DNA of 64,000 nt from Helianthus annuus (lineage: Eukaryota; Streptophyta; Magnoliopsida; Asterales; Asteraceae): the NCBI RefSeq assembly GCF_002127325.2, contig NC_035435.2, forward strand, positions 109,970,517 through 110,034,516, in the 5' to 3' direction. The notes beneath the pieces were generated by a model. That model made no database searches. It saw only the letters and a list, made by a program, of their open reading frames with translations, and was not told where the DNA came from. This document shows positions 48,119 through 59,885 of the stretch, piece after piece. Each line of letters opens with the position of its first letter. Position 1 is the first letter of the stretch. The translations under genes were made by a program, and so were the position numbers.

Positions 48119-48393
48119 CACAAGGATTTTAAGAAAGTTAGGAATCAACGGCCTAATCATTTTTTTATTTTTTTTAGGATTTTCTTAAATTTTTCAGCTT
48201 CTTCAGAACTCAGCACGGGCCGTGCCCGCTGAACACGCCCCGTGCCCAAATCATTGGAACTGGCAATCTTGTTTTAAGTCAGACAGTAAGCTGAACACGG
48301 TGCCGTGTTCACTCAACACACCCCCATGCCCAAGATTCAGTTACTGAAAACAGAACCGTTAGATCCCGGCGGTTGGTAATTTCTGACACAAAC

Positions 48394-49062
48394 ATGAGTG
48401 ATGGTAATTCTTTTTACTTTCGGCACTCTTATGGTACATGGTGTCAATTATGTGGAGGCAAACATAAAGAATTAGAATGTTACTTTCTAAATTATAAGCC
48501 CCACTATATAGACCCATCGTCTCCCTATAACCTTAAGAGGGGCGAAAGTAAAAATTATCACTATCTCTCCCTCGAATGCGCCCAGCCAGATATTCTAGGA
48601 GAAATGCTCCTTGACGAATTATTTCAACTAGAAAATCTAGTTCTAAATTGGTTACAAGAGCTTAGGAAGGATTTCATTAATCCATCCCAAGACGATGACC
48701 AAGAAGAAATGTTGGGGTCGCATGAAAACAACCTCGTTGTTCCCAATCCTACCTTCATACCTAGCAAAGACATGGAAGATAGTCGTCCCTGTGCCGATTG
48801 TGCCGTGAAGGACTCTCCATCGACTTCGTTCGGTGCATACATAGACCTGAGCGATTCGGCATATACCTTCTTTAACCAGAGCCCGGAAAAGGGTTGGACT
48901 TGTCCACCTAAAATAAACATAGGAATCACCCTCACCGACAACCTCTTGCGTTCTCGTCTTAGTCTAGGACAATTAAGGTATCTTAGGCACTTTGGGGTTG
49001 TTCCATCCAGTAAGGAACCACCCGATATCAATAGTTCCTTAGAAAATGGAGAAACTCCCTAA
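48394..49062 (+). CDS. LTR-C ORF1, unknown protein with a zinc-knuckle-like motif
   Basis: This is a 222-residue open frame from the ATG at 48394 (MSDGNSFYF). Near the N-terminus lies CQLCGGKHKELEC (C17, C20, H24, C29), close to the CCHC knuckle of gag but with CX2CX3HX4C spacing. A run of acidic residues follows (about 98-112), with Cys pairs CADC and a conserved-looking C-terminus (LRSRLSLGQLRYLRHFGVVP). I recognise no other domain. It lies where gag would start, 276 bp after the PBS. It could be a remnant or a derived nucleocapsid that helps package the element's RNA. The frame is intact, which argues for selection or youth. Confidence 0.6.
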   Translation: MSDGNSFYFRHSYGTWCQLCGGKHKELECYFLNYKPHYIDPSSPYNLKRGESKNYHYLSLECAQPDILGEMLLDELFQLENLVLNWLQELRKDFINPSQDDDQEEMLGSHENNLVVPNPTFIPSKDMEDSRPCADCAVKDSPSTSFGAYIDLSDSAYTFFNQSPEKGWTCPPKINIGITLTDNLLRSRLSLGQLRYLRHFGVVPSSKEPPDINSSLENGETP

Positions 49063-49586
49063 GACAGCTTCCAGACACGGGGCCGTGTCCAGGTCAGCAC
49101 GCCCTCGTGCCCACCTAAAAGATTCTCTGCTGATTTTGTCAGAATACGGACAAAATGTGTCAGGATTTTAACTGCACACGGGGCCGTGTCCAACCAACAC
49201 GGGGCCATGTCCAGCGCGCTGTCGTTTTCTTTAAATGCAGCCTGATTCCTGCTCATTTTTAACCACTTCAAAAGACAGAGATTCCTGGGATCTTCACTCA
49301 TACTATCCTAGGTAAGTTCTAAAAGAAGGTTCCAAAGAACCCTCTTGTCTTTTCCACTTTTATTCATTGCCTCCTCTTTCAATTTTTTTTCAAACATTTC
49401 CTCCATGAAAGCTTGGAAACTCCATGATTCCAACCTTTAATGTGAAGTTTGTAAGGTTATTATCTAAGGAATCTTACTTAAAATTAGTTGTATAACTTTG
49501 TTTTAAATTATCTGTGCTTAATACTCGGCTAAAAACCATAAAAATAATTTAAAACTCCAAGATTCCTTAGTCTAAAATCCTGCAGA
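49063..49586 (+). other. LTR-C spacer with a candidate intron
   Basis: No gene was found. The spacer contains four CACGGGGCCGTG-type palindromes in two pairs (about 49073-49115 and 49175-49215). A donor-like AG/GTAAGTTCT at 49310-49320 and an acceptor-like CTGCAG ending 49586 would allow splicing into ORF2. This is a suggestion only. Confidence 0.45.
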
Positions 49587-49943
49587 CAAGTGGACACGGC
49601 GCCGTGCTCAGCGAGCACGGGGCCGTGTCCGAGGTTCTGTTTCCTGAAGATTGAACTCTCTTCGGTCTATTTCCCAGAAATAGCAAGCAGAACAAGCGGA
49701 ACGTCTTCATCAAGAAATAACCGACAGGGGAGGAGATCATCAACGGCGGAAGACTCTCTTGTAAACTATGTTTACGCCCTAAGAGAGGCTATTGATGAAA
49801 TGACGGGGATGGAAGAAGCATTGGTCGACCGTATCAACCATCTGACGGTGGGACTGGAAGGATGTCTCCGAGAGGTAAACCTCTTGCACCAGAGGTTAAA
49901 CCTTCTCGCCTCTCCCCCTTTGGTACCTATAATAAACCAAAGG

Positions 49944-51401
49944 TATAACAACCCTAACGTAAACCGACATCCTTGAATATTTTTCCGACACCCTATTATT
50001 TGAAATATCCCGATATGTCTTATATTACACCCCGTATATGAAAACCAAGCCCGAAATACGTTATAGTTTATAAAAATAAAATAAAAATCTAAATTTAGAG
50101 CTGAGGCGGGCCGCGTAGGATCCCACCTCAAGCTCACGCGGGCTATATGAGAGCACTAACCGGACTCCGCTGAATTCTTTAGTTCAAGCGGGCCGCGTAA
50201 GCTTAAGCTTGCATTAACGCGGGCCGCGCGGACTCATAAAACGCGGATACATCTGGTGCTGACACGTGTCGACATCGTGTCAAGCCTAGTGGTGACCCAG
50301 CCAAGCTATGCGTTGACCCAGCGTTGACGCGGGCCGTGTGAGCTTGGCCTGTTCTTTACGCGGGCCGCGTGGAGACCAGATTTCAGCCCGATATAAGAAG
50401 GCAATGGGCCTTTAGTTCCGATCGTCCATTTCTTTCTTTCAATCTAAATTTCTGAAGTAGAGTTATTATACTCGGGCATTATACCCCCTAAATAGCGAGG
50501 TTCTGCTACGATGTAAGTATTATAACCCCTGGAGACGTATTAGATACGCTGCCCGATTGATCTAGGGTTCCGTAACGGCTGTCGTGGTTCTGCCCGACGT
50601 AGTCGTTGGAATGCCGTCTCGGGGAGGGTATTACTAATGTTAAAATGGGTTATTATACTAACATACGTGCATTTGTGTAATTTATAGATTTTCACCAGGA
50701 AACCTTAAAGAGTAATCTAAGACAGCAATGTGAGTGATCCTTCTTTTTATGAACTCATTTTTGTGAGTTGATCCACTTTTTGTTTACTATTTTTACAAAA
50801 CCTCACTAAATTAAATATATAAAAAGCAGTTATTGAGTATTTGTAAGAATACAATTATAGTGGGTATGTTGGGGTTTTGTATACAAAATTGGTTACTGGC
50901 GTGGTAACATCCCATAAGTTGAGTATGACCGTACCACTGATGTTAATTGTGATGTCTTGGAAACAAATGTAATTGCGGATGTGCCCTCAATACTGCAAAT
51001 TGGTCTTATTTAAACTTGATTAAACTGGGATTCACTCACCAGTATTTCCACTAACAAAATGTTTTTAAAACGCGTTTCAGGTAACAAAATGTGAAAGCCA
51101 AATAGAACCCAGCTGGACAGCACTGAAGGCTTGGAAAAGTGACAATAAAGTTACCTAAAAAGAAATAGATGTTTTTCCTAAATAAAATAGGGTGTACCCC
51201 TATGAAATTATATGTAATGAAAACTTGGGTTTTACCCATGTGTTTAATATTATAAAATGTGGTGGTTTACTCTGATAACATATTTCCTAACTACGGTCCT
51301 GATGAAAATTTCCGCTGCCGAATTGGATAAATAAACGTGATACCACCGAAACTGGCTCGCGGCCGCCCGTTCCCGGGAACTAGGGATTGGGGGTTGTGAC
51401 A
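49944..51401 (+). repeat. LTR 1 of Tekay-2
   Basis: This 1,458-bp LTR ends GGGGGTTGTGACA. Six GCGGGCCGCG-type words lie between 50106 and 50370 in pairs about 20-30 bp apart, directly upstream of a TATA-like GATATAAG (50390-50397). The middle LTR has the better TATA (CTATATAAG). Confidence 0.93.
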
Positions 51402-51406
51402 GAAGG

Positions 51407-51418
51407 TGGTATCAGAGC
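51407..51418 (+). other. Primer-binding site, Tekay-2 body 1
   Basis: TGGTATCAGAGC lies five bases after the LTR (tRNA-iMet type). Confidence 0.93.
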
Positions 51419-51550
51419 TATGCCACTGATTCAGCCACAGAAGTGTTCCGCTGACATCAAAATTCAAAATGTTAGGAAATAAATTACGGAAATACGTGCA
51501 TAATTGTATTTACTTGCTATGTGTTATCTGACTATTTGTTAGTTTACAGT

Positions 51551-52414
51551 ATGAGCGACCAAGGACCCTCTGACGCGTATCGTCAATTGTCTGGTTCGCC
51601 TAGGAGCGAAGGCACCTCCTCTTCTCAGCCTGCCCTCTCAGGGTACTCTGCTGATACGGAAGAAGGAATCTTTGTGTTTAAGGCTCAGTCTGAAGAGCCA
51701 TTTCCTCAGAAAAAGAGGGGATGGTTCAGTAGGGGAGCACACGAGCGTAGGAAACGTATGAAAAAATTGCAGGAACAGCGAGTGTTAGCCGCAGCAAAAA
51801 TAGAAACTGATGCCTATAACCAGGATATGCTAAATAGGGGTATAGCTAATATCCGTATTTTAGCAACCACTGCTGCTAACCCAAACCTGGAACAAATGCT
51901 AGCACCCCAACCACAACCACAAATTCCTGACCAACCCATGGAAGTAGAAAACCCTGGAAATCAAGTAGAAATGCATGATTTCAACCCGGAGGAGATACTT
52001 AGGGTACCTGCACCAAACCCCCTAGACCCAAATTATGACCCCTGGTGGGATGAAATTAGGGACTATGTGCAACAAAACCCAATACAGGAAAATGTGCCAA
52101 CGTTCAACCTAGGAGCCTACCCAGGGTTAGATCCTCAAGATCCCTACAACATTAGTGATGCATATGTTAGGGAAATTTTAGAGAATCCATACCTATACCA
52201 GGCCCCTATCCCTCCATACCAGGAACCCGCACCCCAAATTCCAAACCCAGTCCTAGAACCTGCACCCCCAATGAGTGCAGAAAATGTCCAAGAACTTAGG
52301 GCTTTTGGTGAGGAAATTTTAGAAAGCAGTGAGAGAATGCGACAAGTGGGAGAGCGTCTCGTATGGAAATACGATGAGCGCAATATGGATTTTTGGATGA
52401 ATCCATATCCCTGA
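51551..52414 (+). CDS. Tekay-2 leader ORF (extra ORF before gag), body 1
   Basis: This is an intact 287-residue frame from the ATG at 51551 (MSDQGPSDAYRQ), which I prefer to the upstream GTG at 51521. Features in order: a Ser-rich N-terminus, a basic segment KKRGWFSRGAHERRKRMKKLQEQR (about residues 58-80; possible nuclear localisation or RNA binding), a Pro/Gln-rich middle, an acidic/aromatic segment (NYDPWWDEIRDYVQQNP), several Pro/Tyr repeats (PYQEPAPQIP), and a helical C-terminus (VQELRAFGEEILESSERMRQVGERL). No known domain was recognised. The nearly identical copy at 58748-59611 shows only a few amino-acid changes. Its position matches the broken leader ORF of Tekay-1. Confidence 0.8.
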   Translation: MSDQGPSDAYRQLSGSPRSEGTSSSQPALSGYSADTEEGIFVFKAQSEEPFPQKKRGWFSRGAHERRKRMKKLQEQRVLAAAKIETDAYNQDMLNRGIANIRILATTAANPNLEQMLAPQPQPQIPDQPMEVENPGNQVEMHDFNPEEILRVPAPNPLDPNYDPWWDEIRDYVQQNPIQENVPTFNLGAYPGLDPQDPYNISDAYVREILENPYLYQAPIPPYQEPAPQIPNPVLEPAPPMSAENVQELRAFGEEILESSERMRQVGERLVWKYDERNMDFWMNPYP

Positions 52415-52694
52415 ATCGATTGTGGAGACGGTAGTAGTAATAATAATAATAAAATAATATATGTGTGTATGTGTTAGAAAAAAAAACTACGGATGCATAC
52501 TACTAGTATTGTAGCTTTACATTTCAGTCGGTATTGTAATTTTAAATTCAGTACTAGTGTGTAATGATGCATAATATACGAATAGAGTAAAAGTCGCAAT
52601 GCTCGACGCTTTTGGCTAAAAGTGCGTGTCATGTGATTGGCGATATTCAAATATTATTTGTGATATTAATATTTGGTAAATGTTTAAAATTCAG
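52415..52694 (+). other. Spacer between leader ORF and gag, Tekay-2 body 1
   Basis: This AT-rich spacer has a TAATAA run (about 52432-52455). No gene. The copy in body 2 (59612-59885) lacks a GGCGAT-containing stretch that is present here. Confidence 0.6.
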
Positions 52695-55600
52695 ATGGCC
52701 GACGAGGGAAATCAAGATAATCTAAATAACGATAACCAGAGTAACAATAACGTGGCTAACGAAAATTCAAACAACAATGGAAACCAAATGGATAATAGTG
52801 TCGTTCAACACATAGTGGCACAAGGAATTATAGATGCAATGCCATTTATTATTCAAACGGTTCAAGAAGCGAATAATAAAAGTAAGCATAGCAGTAAGCG
52901 ACCAAGTGAACCGGAACATAGCGTGAACAATGGACTCGTACTTCAAGTACCCATTCCCAAAAGAAGAAGAACCATGCCATATGGTTGTTCTTATAAAGAA
53001 TTCTGGTCCTGCAAACCAATAGAATTCTCGGGTAATGAAGGACCCATTGCAGCTCTACGCTGGATAAGAAAACTAAGGCTGTTCTAAAAATAAGCAAGTG
53101 TGCTGAAGAAGACAAAATAATGTTTGCTTCGAATCTGTTTAAAAATGCAGCCCTAGAATGGTGGAACACTATCCTCCAGTCAAGAGGGAGTGATAGGATT
53201 TATAACATGGAATGGGAAGAATTCAAAAACATGGTAGAAAGGAAGTTCTACCCTCCCAATGAAAAAGAGCAGATAGCAAATAAGTTTCTGAATCTTAGAA
53301 TGACCGGGGTAGACAGTAAGGGTTACACTACCACATTCTTTGAATATGCTAGGATAGTACCAACCCTTGCATCACCTGAACCAGTGTTAATCTCCCGTTA
53401 CGTCTGGGGATTAATTGGAGAAATTAGGCATGTAGTCAAGGCAGCTAGACCCCAAACCATAGAAGAAGCTGTAGAACTAGCTAATACCTTGACAGATGAG
53501 TTAATCCGTACTAGAGAAGAAGACCAGAGAAGAAACCTATCCCAAAGGTTTACCCAAGAATTCCGTTCTGGAAATTCCAACTGTAGGAATGTAGGTTCTA
53601 CCTCTGCACCATACTGCAGAAATTGCAAGAAGAAATCCAGTAATGGAATGTGTTTCAATTGTGGAGAAAAAGGTCACATCAGGACAAATTGTCCGAAATT
53701 GGCTCCAGTTGCAAACAATAAGAATCCTAAAAATGCTAGAGCATTTGTTCTAACTGCAGATGAAGCCAAGATGATCCCGGACGTCATTGCTGGTACGTTT
53801 TTAGTTAATGATATTTTTGCTAAAGTATTATTTGACTCTGGTGCAAACCAAAATTTTATTAATACTTCGTTTTGCAAACTCCTAAATCAATCATTAACTA
53901 AACTACCACAAGAATGTCTAGTAGAAACAGCAAATGGAGAAACCTTTAGGATTTCTGAAATCCTGCAGGGAGCAAGAATAGAAATTTTTAATCAAAAATT
54001 TATTGCAAACCTTTACCCAATGAATCTGGCTGGATTCGATGTTGTGTTAGGAATGGATCGGTTAATAGCCAATAAAGCCAATATCTTATGTGATCAAAAG
54101 TCAATTCAGGTAAAATCACCAAGAGGTGAAAAGATCACAATTAAAGGAGATAAACCATCTAGATCCACTAAATTCATCTCTGTGATGAAAACTGCAAGTT
54201 GTATAAGAAAAGGATCTATAGTTTATCTGATTTCTATGATCACTAACACTAAAGAAAAAGAATTAAACGACATTCTAGTAGTGTCCCAGTTTTCAGATGT
54301 CTTTCCAGAAGAATTGCCAGGACTACCGCCAGACAGGGAAGTTGAATTCAGAATTCACCTGCTACCAGGGACAACACCAATTGCCAAAGCACCTTATCGT
54401 TTGGCACCCGTTGAAATGCAAGAATTAAAGAAACAATTAGACGAATTGTTGGAGAAAGGATTCATACAACCAAGTTCATCGCCATGGGGAGCACCGATAT
54501 TGTTCGTCAAAAAGAAGGATGGATCAATGCGTATGTGCATTGACTACCGTGAATTAAACAAAGTCACGATTAAGAATCGGTATCCATTACCGAGGATTGA
54601 TGATTTGTTTGATCAACTTCAAGGAGCTCGATTTTTCTCTAAAATCGATTTAAGATCAGGATATCATCAATTAAAGGTACAGGAAGAGGACATTCCTAAA
54701 ACCGCATTCAGAACAAGGTATGGCCATTATGAATTTACTGTCATGCCATTTGGTTTAACCAATGCCCCAGCCGCATTTATGGACATGATGAACCAAATAT
54801 GTAAGCCATATTTGGATAAATTCATAATTGTCTTCATAGATGATATTCTAATTTACTCTAAAAGTAAAGAGGAGCATGCAAAGCATTTGCAATTACTTTT
54901 AAGTTTATTAAGAAAGGAAAAGCTTTATGCTAATTTTTCAAAGTGTGAGTTTTGGTTAGAACAGGTGCAATTCCTCGGACATTTAGTTAATCATGAAGGA
55001 ATCCATGTGGATCCAACAAAGATCGAGGCAATTACCAAATGGAAAACTCCTGAGTCACCAACTGAGGTTAGAAGTTTCTTAGGATTGGCTGGTTATTATA
55101 GAAGATTTATTCGAAATTTTTCTAGAATAGCCATCCCTTTAACTAAGTTAACCTGTAAATCTATTAAGTTTGAATGGGGACCAAAACAAGAAGAAGCCTT
55201 TAGAATCCTGAAGCAAAGATTAACCCATGCACCCATACTAGCATTACCAGAAGGAACTGAAGACTTTGTAGTCTATTGTGATGCTTCCAAGTTAGGCTAT
55301 GGATGTGTGTTGATGCAACGTCAAAAGGTTATAGCTTACACATCTAGACAGCTTAAGAGTCATGAAGAGAATTATTCAACCCATGATTTGGAATTAGGAG
55401 CCATAATTTTTGCCCTTAAGATTTGGAGACATTATCTTTATGGTAGTAAGTTTACCATATTCACAGATCATAAGAGCTTAAGGTATGTTTTTGGGCAAAA
55501 AGAGTTGAATATGAGACAAAGACGCTGGATGGAATTGCTTAGCGATGATGATTGTGATATCCAGTTTCATGCAGGAAAAGCCAATGTGGTGGCTGATGCT

Positions 55601-57091
55601 TTAAGTCGAAAGTATCACGAAAAGCCAAAAAGGGTACGTTCTCTTAAATTAAATCTACAAGTAGATTTAAACGATCAAATTAGGAAAGTTCAACAAGAAT
55701 CAGTAATCAATGAAGATACTGAAAAATTAAAAGGAATGAGTAAGGAGTTAGAACAAGGAACGGATGGAATTTGGAGGTTCCATAAAAAGAGAATGTGGAT
55801 ACCTAAATTAGGAAATTTACGTCACCGTATATTAGAAGAAGCTCATAAATCTAAATATACGATGCATCCAGGAAATGATAAAATGTACCAGGATTTAAGA
55901 AAAAATTTCTGGTGGATAGGAATGAAAAAGGATATAGCAACCTATGTTTCTAAATGTTTAACTTGCTCACAAGTTAAAGCTGAACATCAGAAACCCTCAG
56001 GTTTATTACAGCAATTAGAAATGCCAGTCTGGAAATGGGAATTGATAACAATGGATTTTGTTACCAAATTACCCAAAACAAGAAAAGGTAATGATACAAT
56101 CTGGGTGATTGTAGATAGGCTAACCAAATCAGCTCATTTCTTACCAATGAAGGAAACCTTTAGCATGGAACAATTAGCTAAATTGTATGTAAATGAAATT
56201 GTTTCTTTACATGGCATTCCTTTATCAATTGTTTCTGATAGAGATAGCCGATTTACCTCTCATTTTTGGTCAAGTTTCCCAAAGGCAATGGGAACTAAGT
56301 TGAATCTAAGCACCGCTTATCATCCTCAAACAGACGGGCAAAGTGAAAGGACAATTCAGACCATGGAAGACATGCTTAGAGCCTGTGTAATTGATTTCGG
56401 AGGTAATTGGGACGAACACTTACCTTTGATAGAATTTTCTTATAATAACAGTTATCACACAAGTATCAATGCTGCACCATTCGAAGCACTTTATGGACGA
56501 AAGTACAGAACCCCAGTCTGTTGGGCAGAAATTGGGGAAAAACAATTATCTGGACCTGAGATAGTACAAGAAACTACTGACAAAATTATTCAAGTCAAGG
56601 AACGACTAAAAGCAGCACATGATCGACAGAAGAGCTACGCTGACAACAGACGTAAACCATTAGAATTTCATGTAGGTGACAAAGTATTGTTAAAAGTCTC
56701 TCCTTGGAAAGGAGTGGTAAGATTCATCAAGAGAGGAAAGCTAAGTCCCAGGTACATTAGACCTTTTGAAATTATTAAAAGAATAGGACCTGTAGCCTAT
56801 CAGCTACAACTGCCAGAGGAAATGGCAGGAATACATGACGTATTTCATGTATCTAATCTCAAAAAGTGTCTAGCTGACGAATCACTCGTAGTACCTCTCA
56901 AGGATATAGAGGTTAATGAACAACTCAAGTTTATAGAAAGGCCTCTGCAAATTGAAGATAGGAAAATTAAGAATCTCAAGCACAAGAGACTAGTTCTGGT
57001 CAAAGTGAAGTGGAACTCCAAAAGAGGACCTGAGTACACATGGGAACTCGAGTTAGAAATGCAAAAGAAATATCCGCACTTGTTCGAGTAG
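52695..57091 (+). pseudogene. Tekay-2 gag-pol, one nucleotide short of intact
   Basis: Gag starts at the ATG 52695 (MADEGNQDN). At about 53065-53070 one base is missing relative to body 2 (GATAAG here, GATAGAG at 60251-60257), which shifts the frame. From 53120 an open frame of 1,323 residues runs to the TAG at 57089. Residues counted from 53120: zinc knuckle [14 protein letters not shown] at 178-191; protease DSGA at 239-242; reverse transcriptase FIDD at 572-575 (54833-54844); RNase H Asp at 721; integrase catalytic D979, D1040 and E1076, with 35 residues between the last two; and a chromodomain-like end, [28 protein letters not shown]. All catalytic residues are present. The single frameshift separates most of gag from pol, so the copy is probably defective but very young. 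Confidence 0.92.
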
Positions 57092-57113
57092 ATCTCGAGG
57101 ACGAGCTCTAAAA

Positions 57114-57127
57114 CAAGGTGGGGAGGA
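57114..57127 (+). other. Polypurine tract of Tekay-2
   Basis: CAAGGTGGGGAGGA directly precedes the middle LTR. Confidence 0.85.
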
Positions 57128-58598
57128 TATAATAACCCTAACGTAAACCGACACCCTTGAATATTTTTCCAACACCCTATTATATTGAAATATTCCGATA
57201 TGTCTTATATTACACCCCGTATATGAAAACCAAGCCTGAAATACGTTATAGTTTATAAAAATAAAATAAAAATCTAAATTCAGAGCTGAGGCGGGCCTAG
57301 TAGGATCCCACCTCAAGCTCACGCGGGCCGTATGAGAGCACTAAACGGACTCCGCTGAATTCTTTAGTTCAAGCGGGCCGCGTAAGCTTAAGCTTGCATT
57401 AACGCGGGCCGCGCGGACTCATAAAACGCGGATACATCCGGTGCTGACACATGTCGACATCGTGTCAAGCCTAGTGGTGACCCAGCCAAGCTACACGTTG
57501 ACCCAGCGTTGACGCGGGCCGCGTGAGCTTGGCCTGTTCTTTACGCGGGCCGCGTGGAGACCAGATTTCAGCCCTATATAAGAAGGCAACGGGCCTTCAG
57601 TTCCGATCGTCCATTTCTTTCTTTCAATCTAAATTTCTGAAGTAGAGTTATTATACCCGGGCATTATACCCCCTAAATAGTGAGGTTCTGCTACGATGTA
57701 AGTATTATAACCCCTGGAGACGTATTAGATACGTTGCCCGATTGATCTAGGGTTCCGTAACGGCTGTCGTGGTTCTGCCCGACGTAGTCGTTGGAATGCC
57801 GTCTCGGGGAGGGTATTACTAATGTTAAAATGGGTTATTATACTAACATACGTGCATTTGTGTAATTTATAGATTTTCACCAGGAAACCTTAAAAAGTAA
57901 TCTAAGACAGCAATGTGAGTGATCCTTCTTTTTATGAACTCATTTTTGTGAGTTGATCCACTTTTTGTAAACCTTTTTGTTTACTATTTTTACAAAACCT
58001 CACTAAATGAAATATATAAAAAGCAGTTATTGAGTATTTGTAAGAATACAATTATAGTGGGTACGTTGGGGTTTTGTATACAAAATTGGTTACTGGCGTG
58101 GTAACATCCCATAAGTTGAGTATGACCGTACCACTGATGTTAATTGTGATGTCTTGGAAACAAATGTAATTGCGGATGTGCCCTCAATACTGCAAATTGG
58201 TTTTATTTAAACTTGATTAAACTGGGATTCACTCACCAGTATTTCCACTGACAAAATGTTTTTAAAACGCGTTTCAGGTAACAAAATGTGAAAGCCAAAT
58301 AGAAGCCACCTGGACAGCACTGAAGGCTTGGAAAAGTGGCAATAAAGTTACCTAAAAAGAAATAGATGTTTTTCATAAATAAAATAGGGTGTACCCCTAT
58401 GAAATTATATGTACTGAAAACTTGGGTTTTACCCATGTGTTTAATATTATAAAATGTGGTGGTTTACTCTGATAACATATTTCCTAACTACGGTCCTGAT
58501 GAAAATTTCCGCTGCCAAATTGGATAAATAAACGTGATACCACCGAAACTGGCTCGCGGCCGCCCGTTCCCGGGAACTAGGGATCGGGGGTTGTGACA
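57128..58598 (+). repeat. LTR 2 (middle) of Tekay-2
   Basis: This 1,471-bp LTR serves as 3' LTR of body 1 and 5' LTR of body 2. It has a TATA box CTATATAAG at 57574-57582 and the same palindrome cluster (about 57290-57555). It has a 15-nt extra stretch near 57968-57982 compared with LTR 1. Confidence 0.93.
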
Positions 58599-58603
58599 GA
58601 AGG

Positions 58604-58615
58604 TGGTATCAGAGC
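58604..58615 (+). other. Primer-binding site, Tekay-2 body 2
   Basis: A second TGGTATCAGAGC after the middle LTR confirms that a second internal region begins here. Confidence 0.92.
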
Positions 58616-58747
58616 TATGCCACTGATTCAGCCACAGAAGTGTTCCGCTGACATCAAAATTCAAAATATTAGGAAATAAATTACGGAAATACGTGCATAA
58701 TTGTATTTACTTGCTATGTGTTATCTGACTATTTGTTAGTTTACAGT

Positions 58748-59611
58748 ATGAGCGACCAAGGACCCTCTGACGCGTATCGTCAATTGTCTGGTTCGCCTAG
58801 GAGCGAAGGCACCTCCTCTTCTCAGCCTGCCCTCTCAGGGTACTCTGCTGATACGGAAGAAGGAATCTTTGTGTTTAAGGCTCAGTCTGAAGAGCCATTT
58901 CCTCATAAAAAGAGGGGATGGTTCAGTAGGGGAGCACACGAGCGTAGGAAACGTATGAAAAAATTGCAGGAACAGCGAGTGTTAGCCGCAGCAAAAATAG
59001 AAACTGATGCCTATAACCAGGATATGCTAAATAGGGGTATAGCTAATATCCATATTTTAGCAACCACTGCTGCTGACCCAAACCTGGAACAAATGCTAGC
59101 ACCCCAACCACAACCACAAATTCCTGACCAACCCATGGAAGTAGAAAACCCTGGAAATCAAGTAGAAATGCATGATTTCAACCCGGAGGAGATACCTAGG
59201 GTACCTGCACCAAACCCCCTAGACCCAAATTATGACCCCTGGTGGGATGAAATTAGGGACTATGTGCAACAAAACCCAATACAGGAAAATGTGCCAACGT
59301 TCAACCTAGGAGCCTACCCAGGGTTAGATCCTCAAGATCCCTACAACATTAGTGATGCATATGTTAGGGAAATTTTAGAGAATCCATACCCATACCAGGC
59401 CCCTATCCCTCCATACCAGGAACCCGCACCCCAAATTCCAAACCCAGTCCTAGAACCTGCACCCCCAATGAGTGCAGAAAATGTCCAAGAACTTAGGACA
59501 TTTGGTGAGGAAATTTTAGAAAGCAGTGAGAGAATGCGACAAGTGGGAGAGCGTCTCGTATGGAAATACGATGAGCGCAATATGGATTTTTGGATGAATC
59601 CATATCCCTGA
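58748..59611 (+). CDS. Tekay-2 leader ORF, body 2
   Basis: This intact 287-residue frame is nearly identical to 51551-52414. I noticed changes such as Q/H in EEPFPxKKRG, R/H in ANIxILA, N/D in TAAxPNLE, L/P in EEIxRVP and A/T in ELRxFGEE. The small number of differences fits a recent duplication, and the conserved frame in both copies supports a real protein. Confidence 0.8.
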   Translation: MSDQGPSDAYRQLSGSPRSEGTSSSQPALSGYSADTEEGIFVFKAQSEEPFPHKKRGWFSRGAHERRKRMKKLQEQRVLAAAKIETDAYNQDMLNRGIANIHILATTAADPNLEQMLAPQPQPQIPDQPMEVENPGNQVEMHDFNPEEIPRVPAPNPLDPNYDPWWDEIRDYVQQNPIQENVPTFNLGAYPGLDPQDPYNISDAYVREILENPYPYQAPIPPYQEPAPQIPNPVLEPAPPMSAENVQELRTFGEEILESSERMRQVGERLVWKYDERNMDFWMNPYP

Positions 59612-59885
59612 ATCGATTGTGGAGACGGTAGTAGTAATAATAATAATAAAATAATATATGTGTGTATGTGTTAGAAAAAAAAACTACGGATGCATACTAC
59701 TAGTATTGTAGCTTTACATTTCAGTCGGTATTGTAATTTTAAATTCAGTACTAGTGTGTAATGATGCATAATATACGAATAGAGTAAAATTCGCAATGCT
59801 CGACGCTTTTGGCTAAAAGTGTGTGTCATGTGATTATTCAAATATTATTTGTGATATTAATATTTGGTAAATGTTTAAAATTCAG

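Noticed and set aside
48624..49031. 135-residue minus-strand frame
   Set aside because: Antisense shadow of LTR-C ORF1.
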